From contig OMYP01000027.1 of the NCBI GenBank assembly GCA_900315345.1, forward strand, positions 1 through 32,768: a DNA stretch of 32,768 nucleotides, given 5' to 3'. Under the pieces are notes generated by a model. It ran no database searches. It was not told the DNA's origin and saw only the letters and a list, made by a program, of their open reading frames with translations. The stretch is from an uncultured Selenomonadales bacterium. Lineage in GTDB: Bacteria > Bacillota > Negativicutes > Acidaminococcales > Acidaminococcaceae. This document shows, one piece after another, positions 23,935-31,836 of this stretch. A program made the translations under genes and the position numbers. Every line of letters starts with the position of its first letter. Positions within the stretch are counted from its first letter, which is position 1.

Positions 23935-24798
23935 ATGCCATATTCTTATTCCAATGCAGAGCGGGCCAAAATTTTAGTGCAGGCCCTGCCTTACATACAA
24001 AAGCACAGTGGGAAGATCATCGTGATCAAATACGGCGGCAACGCCATGATCAACGATGAATTAAAACAGCAGGTCATGGAGGACATTGTACTGCTGTGGC
24101 ATGTAGGCGTAAAAATCGTGCTGGTCCACGGGGGCGGGCCCGAGATCAACGACCTGATGAAGCGGCTGGGAAAAAAAGCGGAATTCGTAGACGGCCTGCG
24201 GGTCACGGATAAAGAAACCGTAGATATTGTGGAAATGATTTTAGCCGGCAAGGTCAACAAATCCCTGGTGAACCTGCTGCAGATGCGGGGCGGCAACGCC
24301 ATCGGCCTGTCCGGTATTGATGGCCGGCTCATTGAATGCAAAGTGAAAGATTCCCGCTTAGGTTTTGTAGGGGAAGTGACCCACGTAAACGCGAAACCGG
24401 TCCTGGACCTTTTGGAAAAAGGTTACATCCCGGTGGTTTCCACCGTGGGCTGCGACGAAAAGGGAAACGCCTACAACATCAACGGGGATACGGCGGCGGC
24501 CTGCATTGCCGGCGCACTGAATACGGAAACTTTTATTCTGATGACGGATGTGCCGGGAATTTTGCGGGACAAGGATGACGAAAAGACGCTGATCCCGGCG
24601 GTGACAATCGCCGAAACGGCAAAATTAAAAGAAGAAGGCGTCATTGCAGGGGGCATGCTGCCGAAAGTAAAATGCTGCGAAGATGCCATCAGCCATGGCG
24701 TAAAAAATGTAATTATTATGGATGGCCGCGTGCCCCATTCCATTTTAATGGAACTGTTGACAGACGAAGGCGCGGGAACTATGGTGACAGGAGAGTGA
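23935..24798 (+). CDS. argB: N-acetylglutamate kinase
   Basis: ArgB phosphorylates N-acetylglutamate, the second step of the pathway. The 287-residue protein is of the long, hexameric arginine-sensitive type: an N-terminal helix (YSNAERAKILVQALPYIQKH) precedes the kinase core. The helix is known in relatives to mediate feedback inhibition by arginine. Visible motifs are K32 in VIKYGGNAM, VLVHGGGPEI, NAIGLSGIDG, NINGDTAAACIAGAL, LMTDVPGIL and GGMLPKVKCC. The ATG at 23935 has AAAGG upstream. A GTG three codons earlier is an alternative. Four bases separate it from argD. The upstream gap holds a large palindrome. Confidence 0.96.
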   Translation: MPYSYSNAERAKILVQALPYIQKHSGKIIVIKYGGNAMINDELKQQVMEDIVLLWHVGVKIVLVHGGGPEINDLMKRLGKKAEFVDGLRVTDKETVDIVEMILAGKVNKSLVNLLQMRGGNAIGLSGIDGRLIECKVKDSRLGFVGEVTHVNAKPVLDLLEKGYIPVVSTVGCDEKGNAYNINGDTAAACIAGALNTETFILMTDVPGILRDKDDEKTLIPAVTIAETAKLKEEGVIAGGMLPKVKCCEDAISHGVKNVIIMDGRVPHSILMELLTDEGAGTMVTGE

Positions 24799-24802
24799 GA
24801 TC

Positions 24803-25969
24803 ATGAGCAAACTGCAGGAATTAGATAATCAGTACGTAGCCAATACCTATGCCCGGTTCCCAGTGGAAATCGTAAGCGGCAAGGGAAGCATCGCCAAAGA
24901 CGCGGATGGAAAAGAATATATCGACATGGGCTCCGGCATCGGCGTTACCAGCTTCGGCATCGCCGACGAAGAGTGGAAGCAGGCTGTCGTCGACCAGCTG
25001 GGCAAAGTGCAGCACATGTCCAACCTTTATTACACGGAACCCTGCGTGAAGCTGGCGGAAATCCTCTGCAACAAAACCGGCATGAAAAAAGTTTTCTTCA
25101 GCAATTCCGGCGGGGAAGCCAACGAATGTGCCATCAAGGTGGCCCGGAAATACGCGGCGGAGAAAAAAGGACCGGAATATTATACGATCATCACCCTGTG
25201 GAACAGCTTCCACGGCCGTACCCTTACAACACTGGCAGCTACCGGCCAGGAACATTACCATGAACTGTTCCAGCCGCTGACGCCGGGCTTTGTCCATGCA
25301 ACGGCCAACGACCTGGACAGCGTGAAGAAACTGGTGGCGGAACACAAAGTGGCCGGCATTTTAATCGAATGCATTCAGGGAGAAGGCGGCGTGAACCCGC
25401 TGACAGCAGAGTTTATAAAAGGCGTGGATGAAATCTGCCACAAAGAAGATATCGTGTTCATGGTGGACGAAGTGCAGACCGGCAACGGACGTACCGGCAA
25501 GCTGTACGCCTACATGAACTTTGGCGTAAACCCGGACGTAGTAACAACGGCTAAAGGCATCGGCGGCGGCCTGCCTCTGGGGGCCTGCCTGATGGGAGAA
25601 AAAGTGGAGCATGTGCTGGGACACGGGGATCACGGTTCCACCTTCGGTGGCAACCCGGTAGCCTGCGCCGGAGCCGTCAGCATCATGAACCGGCTGGACG
25701 ACGGGTTCCTGGCAGAAGTGCAGCGCAAGGGGAAAATCCTTTTCGGCGCACTGGAAGGAGCGCCCGGCATCGAAGCCGTGACCGGCATGGGCATGATGTG
25801 CGGCATCAAACCGGTAAAACCCGCCGGGGACATTGTGAAAAAGTGTATAGAAAAAGGCGTGCTGTGCCTTACTGCGAAAGATAAGATCCGCCTGCTGCCG
25901 GCGCTGAACATGCCGGAAGACACGCTGGTAAAGGCCGTAGAAATTATCAAAGAGGCCTGTGCGGAGTAA
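24803..25969 (+). CDS. argD: acetylornithine aminotransferase
   Basis: ArgD converts N-acetylglutamate semialdehyde to N-acetylornithine using glutamate. This PLP enzyme of fold I, 388 residues long, has the usual GSGIGVTSFG, NSGGEANECAIKVARKYA, HGRTLTTLAATGQ, DEVQTGNGRTGKLYA and the PLP lysine K251 in TTAKGIGGGLPLGA. GSTFGGNPVACAGA follows. It begins 4 bases after argB, with GGAG in the last argB codons. The operon stops here at a terminator-like repeat, and argF, argG and argH must lie elsewhere, so the operon by itself delivers acetylornithine and, through ArgJ, ornithine. Confidence 0.95.
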   Translation: MSKLQELDNQYVANTYARFPVEIVSGKGSIAKDADGKEYIDMGSGIGVTSFGIADEEWKQAVVDQLGKVQHMSNLYYTEPCVKLAEILCNKTGMKKVFFSNSGGEANECAIKVARKYAAEKKGPEYYTIITLWNSFHGRTLTTLAATGQEHYHELFQPLTPGFVHATANDLDSVKKLVAEHKVAGILIECIQGEGGVNPLTAEFIKGVDEICHKEDIVFMVDEVQTGNGRTGKLYAYMNFGVNPDVVTTAKGIGGGLPLGACLMGEKVEHVLGHGDHGSTFGGNPVACAGAVSIMNRLDDGFLAEVQRKGKILFGALEGAPGIEAVTGMGMMCGIKPVKPAGDIVKKCIEKGVLCLTAKDKIRLLPALNMPEDTLVKAVEIIKEACAE

Positions 25970-25983
25970 AATTTTGTTTCACC

Positions 25984-26022
25984 TTAAGCCGTAGATTTTT
26001 CTGCGGCTTTTTTGTTACAATT
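25984..26022 (+). terminator. hairpin repeat (terminator type), copy 1, after argD
   Basis: AAGCCG (25986-25991) pairs with CGGCTT (26004-26009), followed by TTTTTTG. The sequence GCCGTAGATTTTTCTGCGGC recurs at 27403, 30741 and 32121. Here the usual TATAAT after it is TACAAT. It is followed at once by another repeat. Confidence 0.75.
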
Positions 26023-26024
26023 AA

Positions 26025-26079
26025 GGAAACACTGATTAATTCCTCGGCAAGCGCACAAACTCATTTAATCAGTGTTTCC
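26025..26079. repeat. GGAAACACTGATTAA hairpin repeat, perfect copy
   Basis: GGAAACACTGATTAA (26025-26039) pairs perfectly over 15 bp with TTAATCAGTGTTTCC (26065-26079). The 25-base loop contains CAAACTCATT. It is shorter inside than the copy at 15407. Confidence 0.8.
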
Positions 26080-26161
26080 ATAACACGGCGGACATAAAAA
26101 CCGGATAAACAGTATTTCTATATTTGATAAAAATATAAAAAGATTTAATGAAGCAAACGAT

Positions 26162-26191
26162 TTGATTTCGCGGTTAATAGTATGCTATATT
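26162..26191 (+). promoter_or_regulatory. promoter of the PPC-domain gene
   Basis: TTGATT (26162-26167) and TATATT (26186-26191, with TGC before it, extended -10) are 18 bases apart. The gene starts 33 bases later. Confidence 0.55.
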
Positions 26192-26223
26192 TATTGTGAA
26201 TAAGTTTAACGAGGTGACCACAA

Positions 26224-26652
26224 ATGGAATATCGGAAATTTGCAGATACATACGTAATCCGTCTGGATAAAGGCGAAGAAATTATTTCCTCCCTCCAGGC
26301 AATTTGCGAAAAGGAAAATATCCGGCTGGGCAGCGTGGAAGGAATCGGGGCGGCAGATCATGCGGTCATCGGTCTGTATGATGTGGGGAACCGCCAGTAC
26401 CATAAAAAAGAGCTGAACGGCCCCATGGAAATTTCCTCCCTGCTGGGCACTGTTACAAGAAAAGACGGCGCAGTGTATCTGCATCTGCACATCAACCTGT
26501 GCAATACGGAAATGCAGATCCTGGGCGGCCATCTGAACGAGTGCCGCATCGGCGCCACCGGTGAAATCATTGTGCGGACGATTCCCGGACAGGTAGGCCG
26601 TCTGCTGGACGACAAGGTGACCGGGCTGAACCTGTTTCAGTTTGAAGGGTAA
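26224..26652 (+). CDS. PPC (DUF296) domain protein
   Basis: This 142-residue protein forms a single PPC domain, a fold found in plant AT-hook proteins and as stand-alone bacterial proteins whose role is unclear. A possible metal-binding set is visible: HLHINL near residue 83 and GGHLNECRIGATGEI after it. LGSVEGIGAADHAVIGLYD near the N-terminus is also typical. No AT-hook is present. GAGGTG lies about 8 bases before the ATG at 26224. The next gene begins 44 bases after the stop and may be co-transcribed. Confidence 0.82.
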   Translation: MEYRKFADTYVIRLDKGEEIISSLQAICEKENIRLGSVEGIGAADHAVIGLYDVGNRQYHKKELNGPMEISSLLGTVTRKDGAVYLHLHINLCNTEMQILGGHLNECRIGATGEIIVRTIPGQVGRLLDDKVTGLNLFQFEG

Positions 26653-26696
26653 CGGAAATATTCGCTCTTATCTAAACCGCCAACCGGGAGGAAACT

Positions 26697-27017
26697 ATGA
26701 ACCAGCAAACCATAGATCGCATTCGTAAATTTTCAGAAGACCGGGACTGGGATCAGTTCCATACGCCGGCCAATCTGGCCAAGTCTATTTCCATTGAGGC
26801 CAACGAACTGCTGGAGTGTTTTCAGTGGAGCGATACGGAGTATGATGTATCCCGGGTCCGGGAAGAACTGGCCGATGTGCTGGTCTATTGCCGGAATATG
26901 CTGGACAGGCTGGAACTGGATGAAGATGAGATCATCAATGCCAAAATGGACCAGAACGAAGCCAAGTACCCGGTGGAAAAGGCCCGGGGAAGGGCAGACA
27001 AGTATGATAAGCTGTAA
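26697..27017 (+). CDS. MazG-like nucleotide pyrophosphohydrolase
   Basis: The 106-residue protein is probably a house-cleaning NTP pyrophosphatase (dCTPase/RS21-C6 type). The metal-binding helices carry the family pattern E-x-x-E...E-x-x-D: SIEANELLECFQW and VREELADVLVYC. The C-terminus PVEKARGRADKYDKL matches the usual ending. It hydrolyses nucleoside triphosphates to monophosphates and pyrophosphate, and the preferred nucleotide is unknown. GGGAGG lies 6 bases before the ATG at 26697. It ends at the edge of a non-functional stretch. Confidence 0.88.
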   Translation: MNQQTIDRIRKFSEDRDWDQFHTPANLAKSISIEANELLECFQWSDTEYDVSRVREELADVLVYCRNMLDRLELDEDEIINAKMDQNEAKYPVEKARGRADKYDKL

Positions 27018-27297
27018 GCTGCGGCTATCGTCTACATTCCGGGCTTCGGCCTTGTGGACCAATTTCGCACGCTGCGGCAACCCGTCCACAGACAAGGTCG
27101 AATGGAAGGCGTACTCGGTGGACGACCAGAACGTCCTGGTCATCGCCGGGCCGGATGACATTCATATCGAACAGGGCCTTCTGGCCGATCAGTACAAGGC
27201 CGTGCTCCCCTTGCTGGGCTACTACCAGTTCATGGACAAGTTCTTTACGCCCGGCTACCTTTTGGATATCGTCGCCGCGCGCCAGCAGAATGCCTAA
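27004..27297 (+). pseudogene. probable C-terminal gene remnant, unrecognised
   Basis: An open frame of 97 residues overlaps the end of the MazG-like gene by 14 bases and has no convincing ribosome site. From about 27085 onward the protein sequence looks genuine (WKAYSVDDQNVLVIAGPDD, then LLGYYQFMDKFFTPGYLLDIV) and is more GC-rich than its surroundings. It resembles the end of a longer protein whose start is missing. I do not recognise the family. The first 25 residues are probably not coding. Confidence 0.4.
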
Positions 27298-27361
27298 GCT
27301 CTATAGGGATAAAGACAAAATAGAGATCGTTGGGAACGGGTCGTCCAAGAGGGTCTGCTAA
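27290..27361 (+). pseudogene. 23-residue frame overlapping the remnant, possibly next gene's start
   Basis: ATG at 27290 overlaps the preceding stop (ATGCCTAA) and opens a frame MPKLYRDKDKIEIVGNG ending at 27361. The tight overlap looks like a former operon junction. It is too short to name. It supports the view that 27004-27361 is a fragment of an older gene pair. Confidence 0.3.
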
Positions 27362-27398
27362 CGTGGGCGTAAGCGCAAGTAACGATTAGAAATGAATC

Positions 27399-27439
27399 TT
27401 CAACAGCCGTAGATTTTTCTGCGGCTGTTTTGTTATAAT
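27399..27439 (+). repeat. terminator/promoter-like hairpin repeat, copy 2
   Basis: CAGCCG and CGGCTG flank TAGATTTTTCTG, then TTTTGTTATAAT follows. The stem plus T-run is terminator-like, and TGTTATAAT is an extended -10. The -10 (27434-27439) or a second TATAAT at 27474 could start the amidohydrolase transcript. Confidence 0.65.
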
Positions 27440-27555
27440 GAATTATAGATGTGATAGCACCTGTAAATTACGTTATAATAAAGAATAAAAGTAGAGATAC
27501 GTGACATGGGAAATGGATTTAAAAGTATTCGGGAAGACGAACGAAAGGAGACAAA

Positions 27556-29211
27556 ATGAAAGCAGACAAGATTATTAAAAATGCAAAAATCTTCACAGCT
27601 GACAAGGACAACCCGCTGGCAACCGCTCTTGCGGTGAAGGAAGGCAAATTCGTTTATGTGGGCGACGAGGCCGGTCTTTCGGAGTATGAGGGCGAGGTCA
27701 CAGACCTGGGCGGAAAATTCATCATGCCAGGCATCCTTGACACCCATGTCCATGTCACCATGCCGGTCGGTTTCGAATACGCGGATATGGGGATGCGCCT
27801 TGAGTGCAACGGCAAACAGGAAGCGCTGGACATTATGTCAGACTATATTAAGAAGAATCCCGGTGAGGAGCGTTACAGATTTCTTTTGGAGAAAAGGTTC
27901 CTCCATGGCGACGATATCGTAAAGGAGGACCTTGATGCAATCTGTCCGGATGCCGAGATTTTAATTCAGGAAGCGGAAGGTCACAGCATCTGGGTGAACT
28001 CCAGGATCCTTGCTAAACACGGTATTACTGACGACACGCCGGATCCTGTGCCTGGACTTGCTTATTATGTCAGGAAGGATGGTCATGTGACCGGAAATAT
28101 GATTGAGGCCTCGACGGAAGTTCCCATCATTCTGGACAGCATGATGAAACTGACCGACGAACAGGTTGACGCTCCTCTTAACCGCTGGATCGAGTTTTCG
28201 GTAAATGCCGGCGTAAGCTGCGTATTTGATGCCGGGCTGCCGGGAGATCCCGTGTTCCATGAGAAGATATACAAGCGTCTGTGCGAACTGGATGAGCAGG
28301 GAAAACTGCCTGTTTATATTGACGGCAGCTATGTGGTCATGTCGGCTCGCGATGCGGAGAAAGCCCTTAAGGAGCTGAAGCGTTTCCGGAGTGAGTACAA
28401 CACAGAGCATGTTAAGGTTCATACCATGAAGATTATGATGGACGGGACCCAGAGGATCCATACCGCGGCTATGGTTACGCCTTATGTAGATGTCAACACA
28501 CTGGGATCTACTGCCTTCTCTCCAGAGGAACTTGCGGATCTTTTAAAACAGCTCAATGAGGCGGGTCTGGATCTGCACTGTCACACTGTCGGCGAGCGTG
28601 CGTCCCGTGTTGTGCTGGACGGTGTGGAGCTGGCAAAAAAAGAGCTGGGAGATGACTTCCATGTGCGTGTCACCTGCGCTCATCTGGAGGTTCAGGACGA
28701 TGCGGATTTGGACAGGTTTGCCAAGCTTGGCGTCATCGCAAACTTTACACCGTGGTGGCATTCGGGAGACACGAAGGAAGCGAGTTCCTGGCTTGGGGCG
28801 AAACGCGCCGCAAAGCAGTTCCGCTGCAAAACGATCTGGGACTCCGGCGCTCTTGTGACATGGTCCAGTGATAACATCGTCTTCGGGGATCTCGTACCTT
28901 GGAACCCGTACCTTGGCATGGAGATCGGAATGACCCGCATAGCTACCGAAAAGACCAGGCTTCCCGAATGGGCCAGGAGCACGGCGGTATTACCTCCTGC
29001 AGAGGAAAGGATGAACATAGAAGAGATGCTGCTGGGATACACGATCAACGGAGCAAAGCAGCTTGGCATCGAGGATAGAAAGGGTTCTATTACGACCGGC
29101 AAGGATGCCGACTATCTGGTATTCGACAATGATCTGCTTACCGCAGAGCATGAAGGATTCAGCCACAACATGCCGGCAGAGGTGTATTTTGCCGGAAAGA
29201 AAGTAAACTGA
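27556..29211 (+). CDS. YtcJ-like amidohydrolase (amidohydro_3 family)
   Basis: This 551-residue metal-dependent hydrolase has the composite N-terminal beta domain (MKADKIIKNAKIFTADKDNP) and then a metal-binding HVHV in GILDTHVHVTMP. The barrel motifs LDLHCHTVGERASR, VTCAHLE and TWSSDNIVFGDLVPWNP follow, and the C-terminal GSITTGKDADYLVFDND closes the beta domain. YtcJ relatives act on amide or N-formyl bonds of unknown compounds. GAAAGGAG precedes the ATG at 27556. Arginine is often encoded by AGG and leucine by CTT, unlike the CGT/CGC/CTG habit of the arg and ppdK genes, which suggests acquisition by transfer. It may be co-acquired with the MATE transporter that follows. Confidence 0.88.
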   Translation: MKADKIIKNAKIFTADKDNPLATALAVKEGKFVYVGDEAGLSEYEGEVTDLGGKFIMPGILDTHVHVTMPVGFEYADMGMRLECNGKQEALDIMSDYIKKNPGEERYRFLLEKRFLHGDDIVKEDLDAICPDAEILIQEAEGHSIWVNSRILAKHGITDDTPDPVPGLAYYVRKDGHVTGNMIEASTEVPIILDSMMKLTDEQVDAPLNRWIEFSVNAGVSCVFDAGLPGDPVFHEKIYKRLCELDEQGKLPVYIDGSYVVMSARDAEKALKELKRFRSEYNTEHVKVHTMKIMMDGTQRIHTAAMVTPYVDVNTLGSTAFSPEELADLLKQLNEAGLDLHCHTVGERASRVVLDGVELAKKELGDDFHVRVTCAHLEVQDDADLDRFAKLGVIANFTPWWHSGDTKEASSWLGAKRAAKQFRCKTIWDSGALVTWSSDNIVFGDLVPWNPYLGMEIGMTRIATEKTRLPEWARSTAVLPPAEERMNIEEMLLGYTINGAKQLGIEDRKGSITTGKDADYLVFDNDLLTAEHEGFSHNMPAEVYFAGKKVN

Positions 29212-29219
29212 CGTGTTTG

Positions 29220-29256
29220 GGGCAGCCTGACGAAGTTTGGGGCTGCCCGTCTGTTT
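29220..29256 (+). terminator. weak terminator after the amidohydrolase
   Basis: GGGCAGCC (29220-29227) pairs with GGCTGCCC (29241-29248). The tail GTCTGTTTA is only partly T-rich. Confidence 0.55.
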
Positions 29257-29340
29257 AAATATATTGTTTGCAATCAACGGTGAACAATCATACAGAAAAT
29301 TAAATTACGTCCGGTAGGCATCCATTATTTCAATTAAAAC

Positions 29341-30675
29341 ATGAAATCAAAGATTCGTATTTCAGATAATTTTACATACGGGAAATTGCTGCGGTTTACA
29401 CTGCCATCCATTGTGATGAATATATTTCTCTCCCTGTACATTGTCGTGGATGGATTTTTTGTCGCTAATTTTGTGGGAAAGACGGAATTTGCGGCTGTCA
29501 ATCTGGTCCTGCCTGTACTTAATATCATGGGAGAGATCGGCTATATGCTCGGTGTGGGCGGAAGCGCATTGATCGCCAAGACGATGGGGGAAAAAAATCA
29601 GGAACGGGCAAACAGCCTGTTTTCACTGATTGTACTGGTATCTTCCGGCTTGGGCTTTTTGATGATGGCGCCGGGATTTATCTTTATGCCCCAGATTACG
29701 TCCTGGCTTGGCGCAGAAGGAAGTCTTCTTGAAAACAGCGTGCTGTACGGACGGATCTTTATTTTGGCTCTGCCTGCATGGATATTGTCGTATGCGTTTC
29801 AGCTTTTCTTTGTCACTGCTGAAAAACCGCGGTTGGGGCTTATGGTCACGGTATTCTCAGGACTGTGTAATATGATATTGGATGCGCTTTTTATTATCGG
29901 CTTTCAGTGGGGGCTCGCAGGCGCTGCGGCAGCCTCGGCGTTAGCCCAGATGGTGGGAGGTGTGTTCCCCCTTATTTATTTCAGCCGAAAGAATAACAGC
30001 CGCCTGAAGCTGGTAAAGCCCGTATGGGATGCAAGGTCGATCATTAAATCCTGTACGAACGGATCCTCGGAATTCATGGCGGAAGCCGCTGCGTCCATGG
30101 TAGGGCTTATCTATAATATGCAGCTGCTTAAGTATGCGGGTGAAGACGGAGTCGTAATATATGGCCAACTGATGTATGTCAGCCTGATTTTTTCAGCCAT
30201 TTTTGTGGGTTATTCTAATGGGGTCGGGCCGGTGTTCAGCTATCATTACGGCGCACAGAATCATGGTGAACTTAAGAACCTGCGAAAAAGGAGCCTTGTG
30301 GTTATCGGAATTACATCCGTTGCGATGTTTTGTCTTTCGGAAGCGCTTGCTTATCCGTTTTCCATCTTATTTCTGCAGGATGCCATGCAACTGGTGCCAA
30401 TTTCCGTACACGCATTCAGGATCATCTCTTTTTCATACTTCTTTTCAGGAATGGCTATTTTCAGCTCAGCCTTTTTTACAGCTCTGAACGACGGAAAGGT
30501 ATCGGCATTGATATCTTTTTTACGGACCTTTGTCTTTGAACTTGGGGCTGTGCTTTTACTGCCGGTGTTGTTTGGCGTGGAAGGCATATGGTGTTCCGTT
30601 GTTATTGGCGATTTGATGGCGGCAGTTGTCGGGAGCCTGTTCATGGTTCGTCTGCGTAGAAAGTATCAGTATTAA
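29341..30675 (+). CDS. MATE family efflux transporter
   Basis: This 444-residue integral membrane protein exports drugs or metabolites using a sodium or proton gradient. It has about twelve hydrophobic spans, starting with YGKLLRFTLPSIVMNIFLSL, and the family motif region VDGFFVANFVGKTEFAAVN. The central loop is basic. The second half begins near residue 230 with FMAEAAASMVGLIYNMQLL. No good ribosome site precedes the ATG at 29341. TTGCAA (29268) and TACAGA (29291), 17 bases apart, may be a weak promoter. It lies 130 bases after the amidohydrolase and could export a product of that enzyme. This is inference only. A terminator-type repeat follows. Confidence 0.9.
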   Translation: MKSKIRISDNFTYGKLLRFTLPSIVMNIFLSLYIVVDGFFVANFVGKTEFAAVNLVLPVLNIMGEIGYMLGVGGSALIAKTMGEKNQERANSLFSLIVLVSSGLGFLMMAPGFIFMPQITSWLGAEGSLLENSVLYGRIFILALPAWILSYAFQLFFVTAEKPRLGLMVTVFSGLCNMILDALFIIGFQWGLAGAAAASALAQMVGGVFPLIYFSRKNNSRLKLVKPVWDARSIIKSCTNGSSEFMAEAAASMVGLIYNMQLLKYAGEDGVVIYGQLMYVSLIFSAIFVGYSNGVGPVFSYHYGAQNHGELKNLRKRSLVVIGITSVAMFCLSEALAYPFSILFLQDAMQLVPISVHAFRIISFSYFFSGMAIFSSAFFTALNDGKVSALISFLRTFVFELGAVLLLPVLFGVEGIWCSVVIGDLMAAVVGSLFMVRLRRKYQY

Positions 30676-30729
30676 CCAAAAAATTTCAATAGCGGTGGAT
30701 ATGGCGATCCTGAGTGAAGTAAATTCTCA

Positions 30730-30776
30730 TTTACTTCAACAGCCGTAGATTATTCTGCGGCTGTTTGTTATAATTA
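30730..30776 (+). repeat. terminator/promoter-like hairpin repeat, copy 3
   Basis: TTTACTTCAACAGCCG, a loop TAGATTATTCTG and CGGCTGTTTG are followed by TTATAATTAA with a TG one base before the -10. It lies 55 bases after the MATE stop and 43 bases before palindromic repeat copy C. Confidence 0.65.
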
Positions 30777-30818
30777 AATAAAACAATGTTAAGCATACAA
30801 ATCGGAATTTGTGTACCA

Positions 30819-31027
30819 AAGTTATGCTGTCAGGCAAAGGCATCGCAAACCCGTCACCGATTGCTATTCCATGGACTCATTCGCCTGTGGCTTCGAAACT
30901 CGGGACTTCGTCCCCCTCAGACAGTCTCGCCACGACGGCGAATTTCATCTCATGGAATGACGCAATTGCTTCCGACGGTTTGCTCACGCCTTTTCCTTGC
31001 CGCATAATTTTATGCACATAAATTTCT
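30819..31027 (+). repeat. palindromic interspersed repeat, copy C (longest)
   Basis: This copy has both ends and includes the GGTTTGCTCACGCC segment that copy B lacks. Differences from B are few (for example GGGACTTCGTCCCC in place of GGGGCTTCGCCCC, keeping the stem). Such paired changes suggest that the secondary structure is maintained. It encodes nothing and occupies most of the 450 bases between the MATE gene and the Nif11 peptide gene. Confidence 0.85.
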
Positions 31028-31029
31028 GA

Positions 31030-31076
31030 TTTACTTCAACAACCGAAGATTTTCTTCAGCCAATATGTTATAATTA
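31030..31076 (+). repeat. hairpin repeat copy 4, decayed stem but intact -10; promoter of the Nif11 gene
   Basis: TTTACTTCAACAACCGAAGA keeps the leading part. The stem is mutated (CTTCAGCCAATATG), but TGTTATAAT (31067-31075) remains. The Nif11-type gene begins 50 bases later, so here the element most likely serves as its promoter. Confidence 0.55.
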
Positions 31077-31125
31077 ATAAGTAATATTTAACTGTCGAAA
31101 TGATATTTTTTAGGGAGGGATAGAA

Positions 31126-31383
31126 ATGCCGATTAACAAAAACGAACTGACGAAAGAGCAGATTCAAAAGGCGATGGCCTGCGAAACTGCCGAGGAATTG
31201 ATGGCGATGGCGAAGGACATGGGCCATGAGTTGACGAAGGATGAAGCCGAAGCGTATTTAACGGAGATGAGCGATTTTGAATTGGATAGCGAAGCATTAA
31301 CTAAAGTTGCCGGTGGTGGTTGTTATACGGAATGTAATAGTGAGCGTTACCACTGTCATTCTAAACAGATTCCGTCGTCATAA
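31126..31383 (+). CDS. Nif11-type leader peptide, probable RiPP precursor
   Basis: This 85-residue precursor has the Nif11-like leader pattern: an acidic, helical N-terminal part (ELTKEQIQKAMACETAEELM, then MGHELTKDEAEAYL) ending in DFELDSEALTKVAGG, the double-glycine processing site used by C39-type export peptidases. Cleavage after G64 or G65 would release a core of about 20 residues with cysteines C66, C70 and C77 plus two histidines, suitable for thioether or disulfide cross-links. AGGGAGGG precedes the ATG at 31126. No modifying enzyme, C39 transporter or immunity gene lies within the window, so it is an orphan here or its partners lie beyond 32768. The following truncated gene starts inside its stop codon. 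Confidence 0.85.
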   Translation: MPINKNELTKEQIQKAMACETAEELMAMAKDMGHELTKDEAEAYLTEMSDFELDSEALTKVAGGGCYTECNSERYHCHSKQIPSS

Positions 31384-31820
31384 TGACTGTCCCGGCGAGC
31401 ATTAATCAACATGAACGAACTGACGAAGGCCGAGGCGTACATCTTGTGTGCGGCAAGGAACATATTGATGCTCCCTTAGCCTGCCGTAAAATTAAGGAAA
31501 TGCTGAAAGTGGAAACGTTGATGTTGGGGGGCGGCGGCACCATCAACTGGAGTTTCATCCAGCAAGGGCTCGTGGACGAACTGAGCGTGGTCATTGCACC
31601 GGCAGCAGATGGAAATACTTCGACGCAGACATTGTTCATGGCCAAGGCAGGCCTTTCGGATGACCAGCCGGTGGTGTTCAAACCGCAGGACGTTAAGCTT
31701 ATGCCCGATGGCAAGGTGTGGCTGCGCTATCTGGTAGAAGGGAAGAGCGCCCACGATTTCGCGCAAGATAGCGAATATCAGGAAGTTCAGGATATGCTGG
31801 CGAGGCAGCATGTGCGGTAG
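31383..31820 (+). pseudogene. truncated RibD_C / dihydrofolate-reductase-like gene
   Basis: The frame encodes the C-terminal part of a RibD_C-domain reductase: VCGKEHIDAPLACRKIKEML, then TLMLGGGGTINWSFIQQGL and VDELSVVIAPAADGNTSTQTLF. Homologues normally have about 120 more N-terminal residues carrying the NADPH-binding start, which are missing. The first 18 residues are unrelated. The ATG overlaps the Nif11 stop (TAATG), so a short protein could still be made, but a functional reductase is unlikely. The C-terminal end SAHDFAQDSEYQEVQDMLARQH after the domain is also not typical. It is probably a recombination scar next to the Nif11 gene. Confidence 0.7.
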
Positions 31821-31836
31821 GAGAAGGGACGGGAAA

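Noticed and set aside
31411..31476. A short second Nif11 leader gene (MNELTKAEAYIL...)
   Set aside because: The frame stops after 22 codons, lacks a double-glycine site and overlaps the reductase-like sequence. It is only mentioned as a possible recombination trace.
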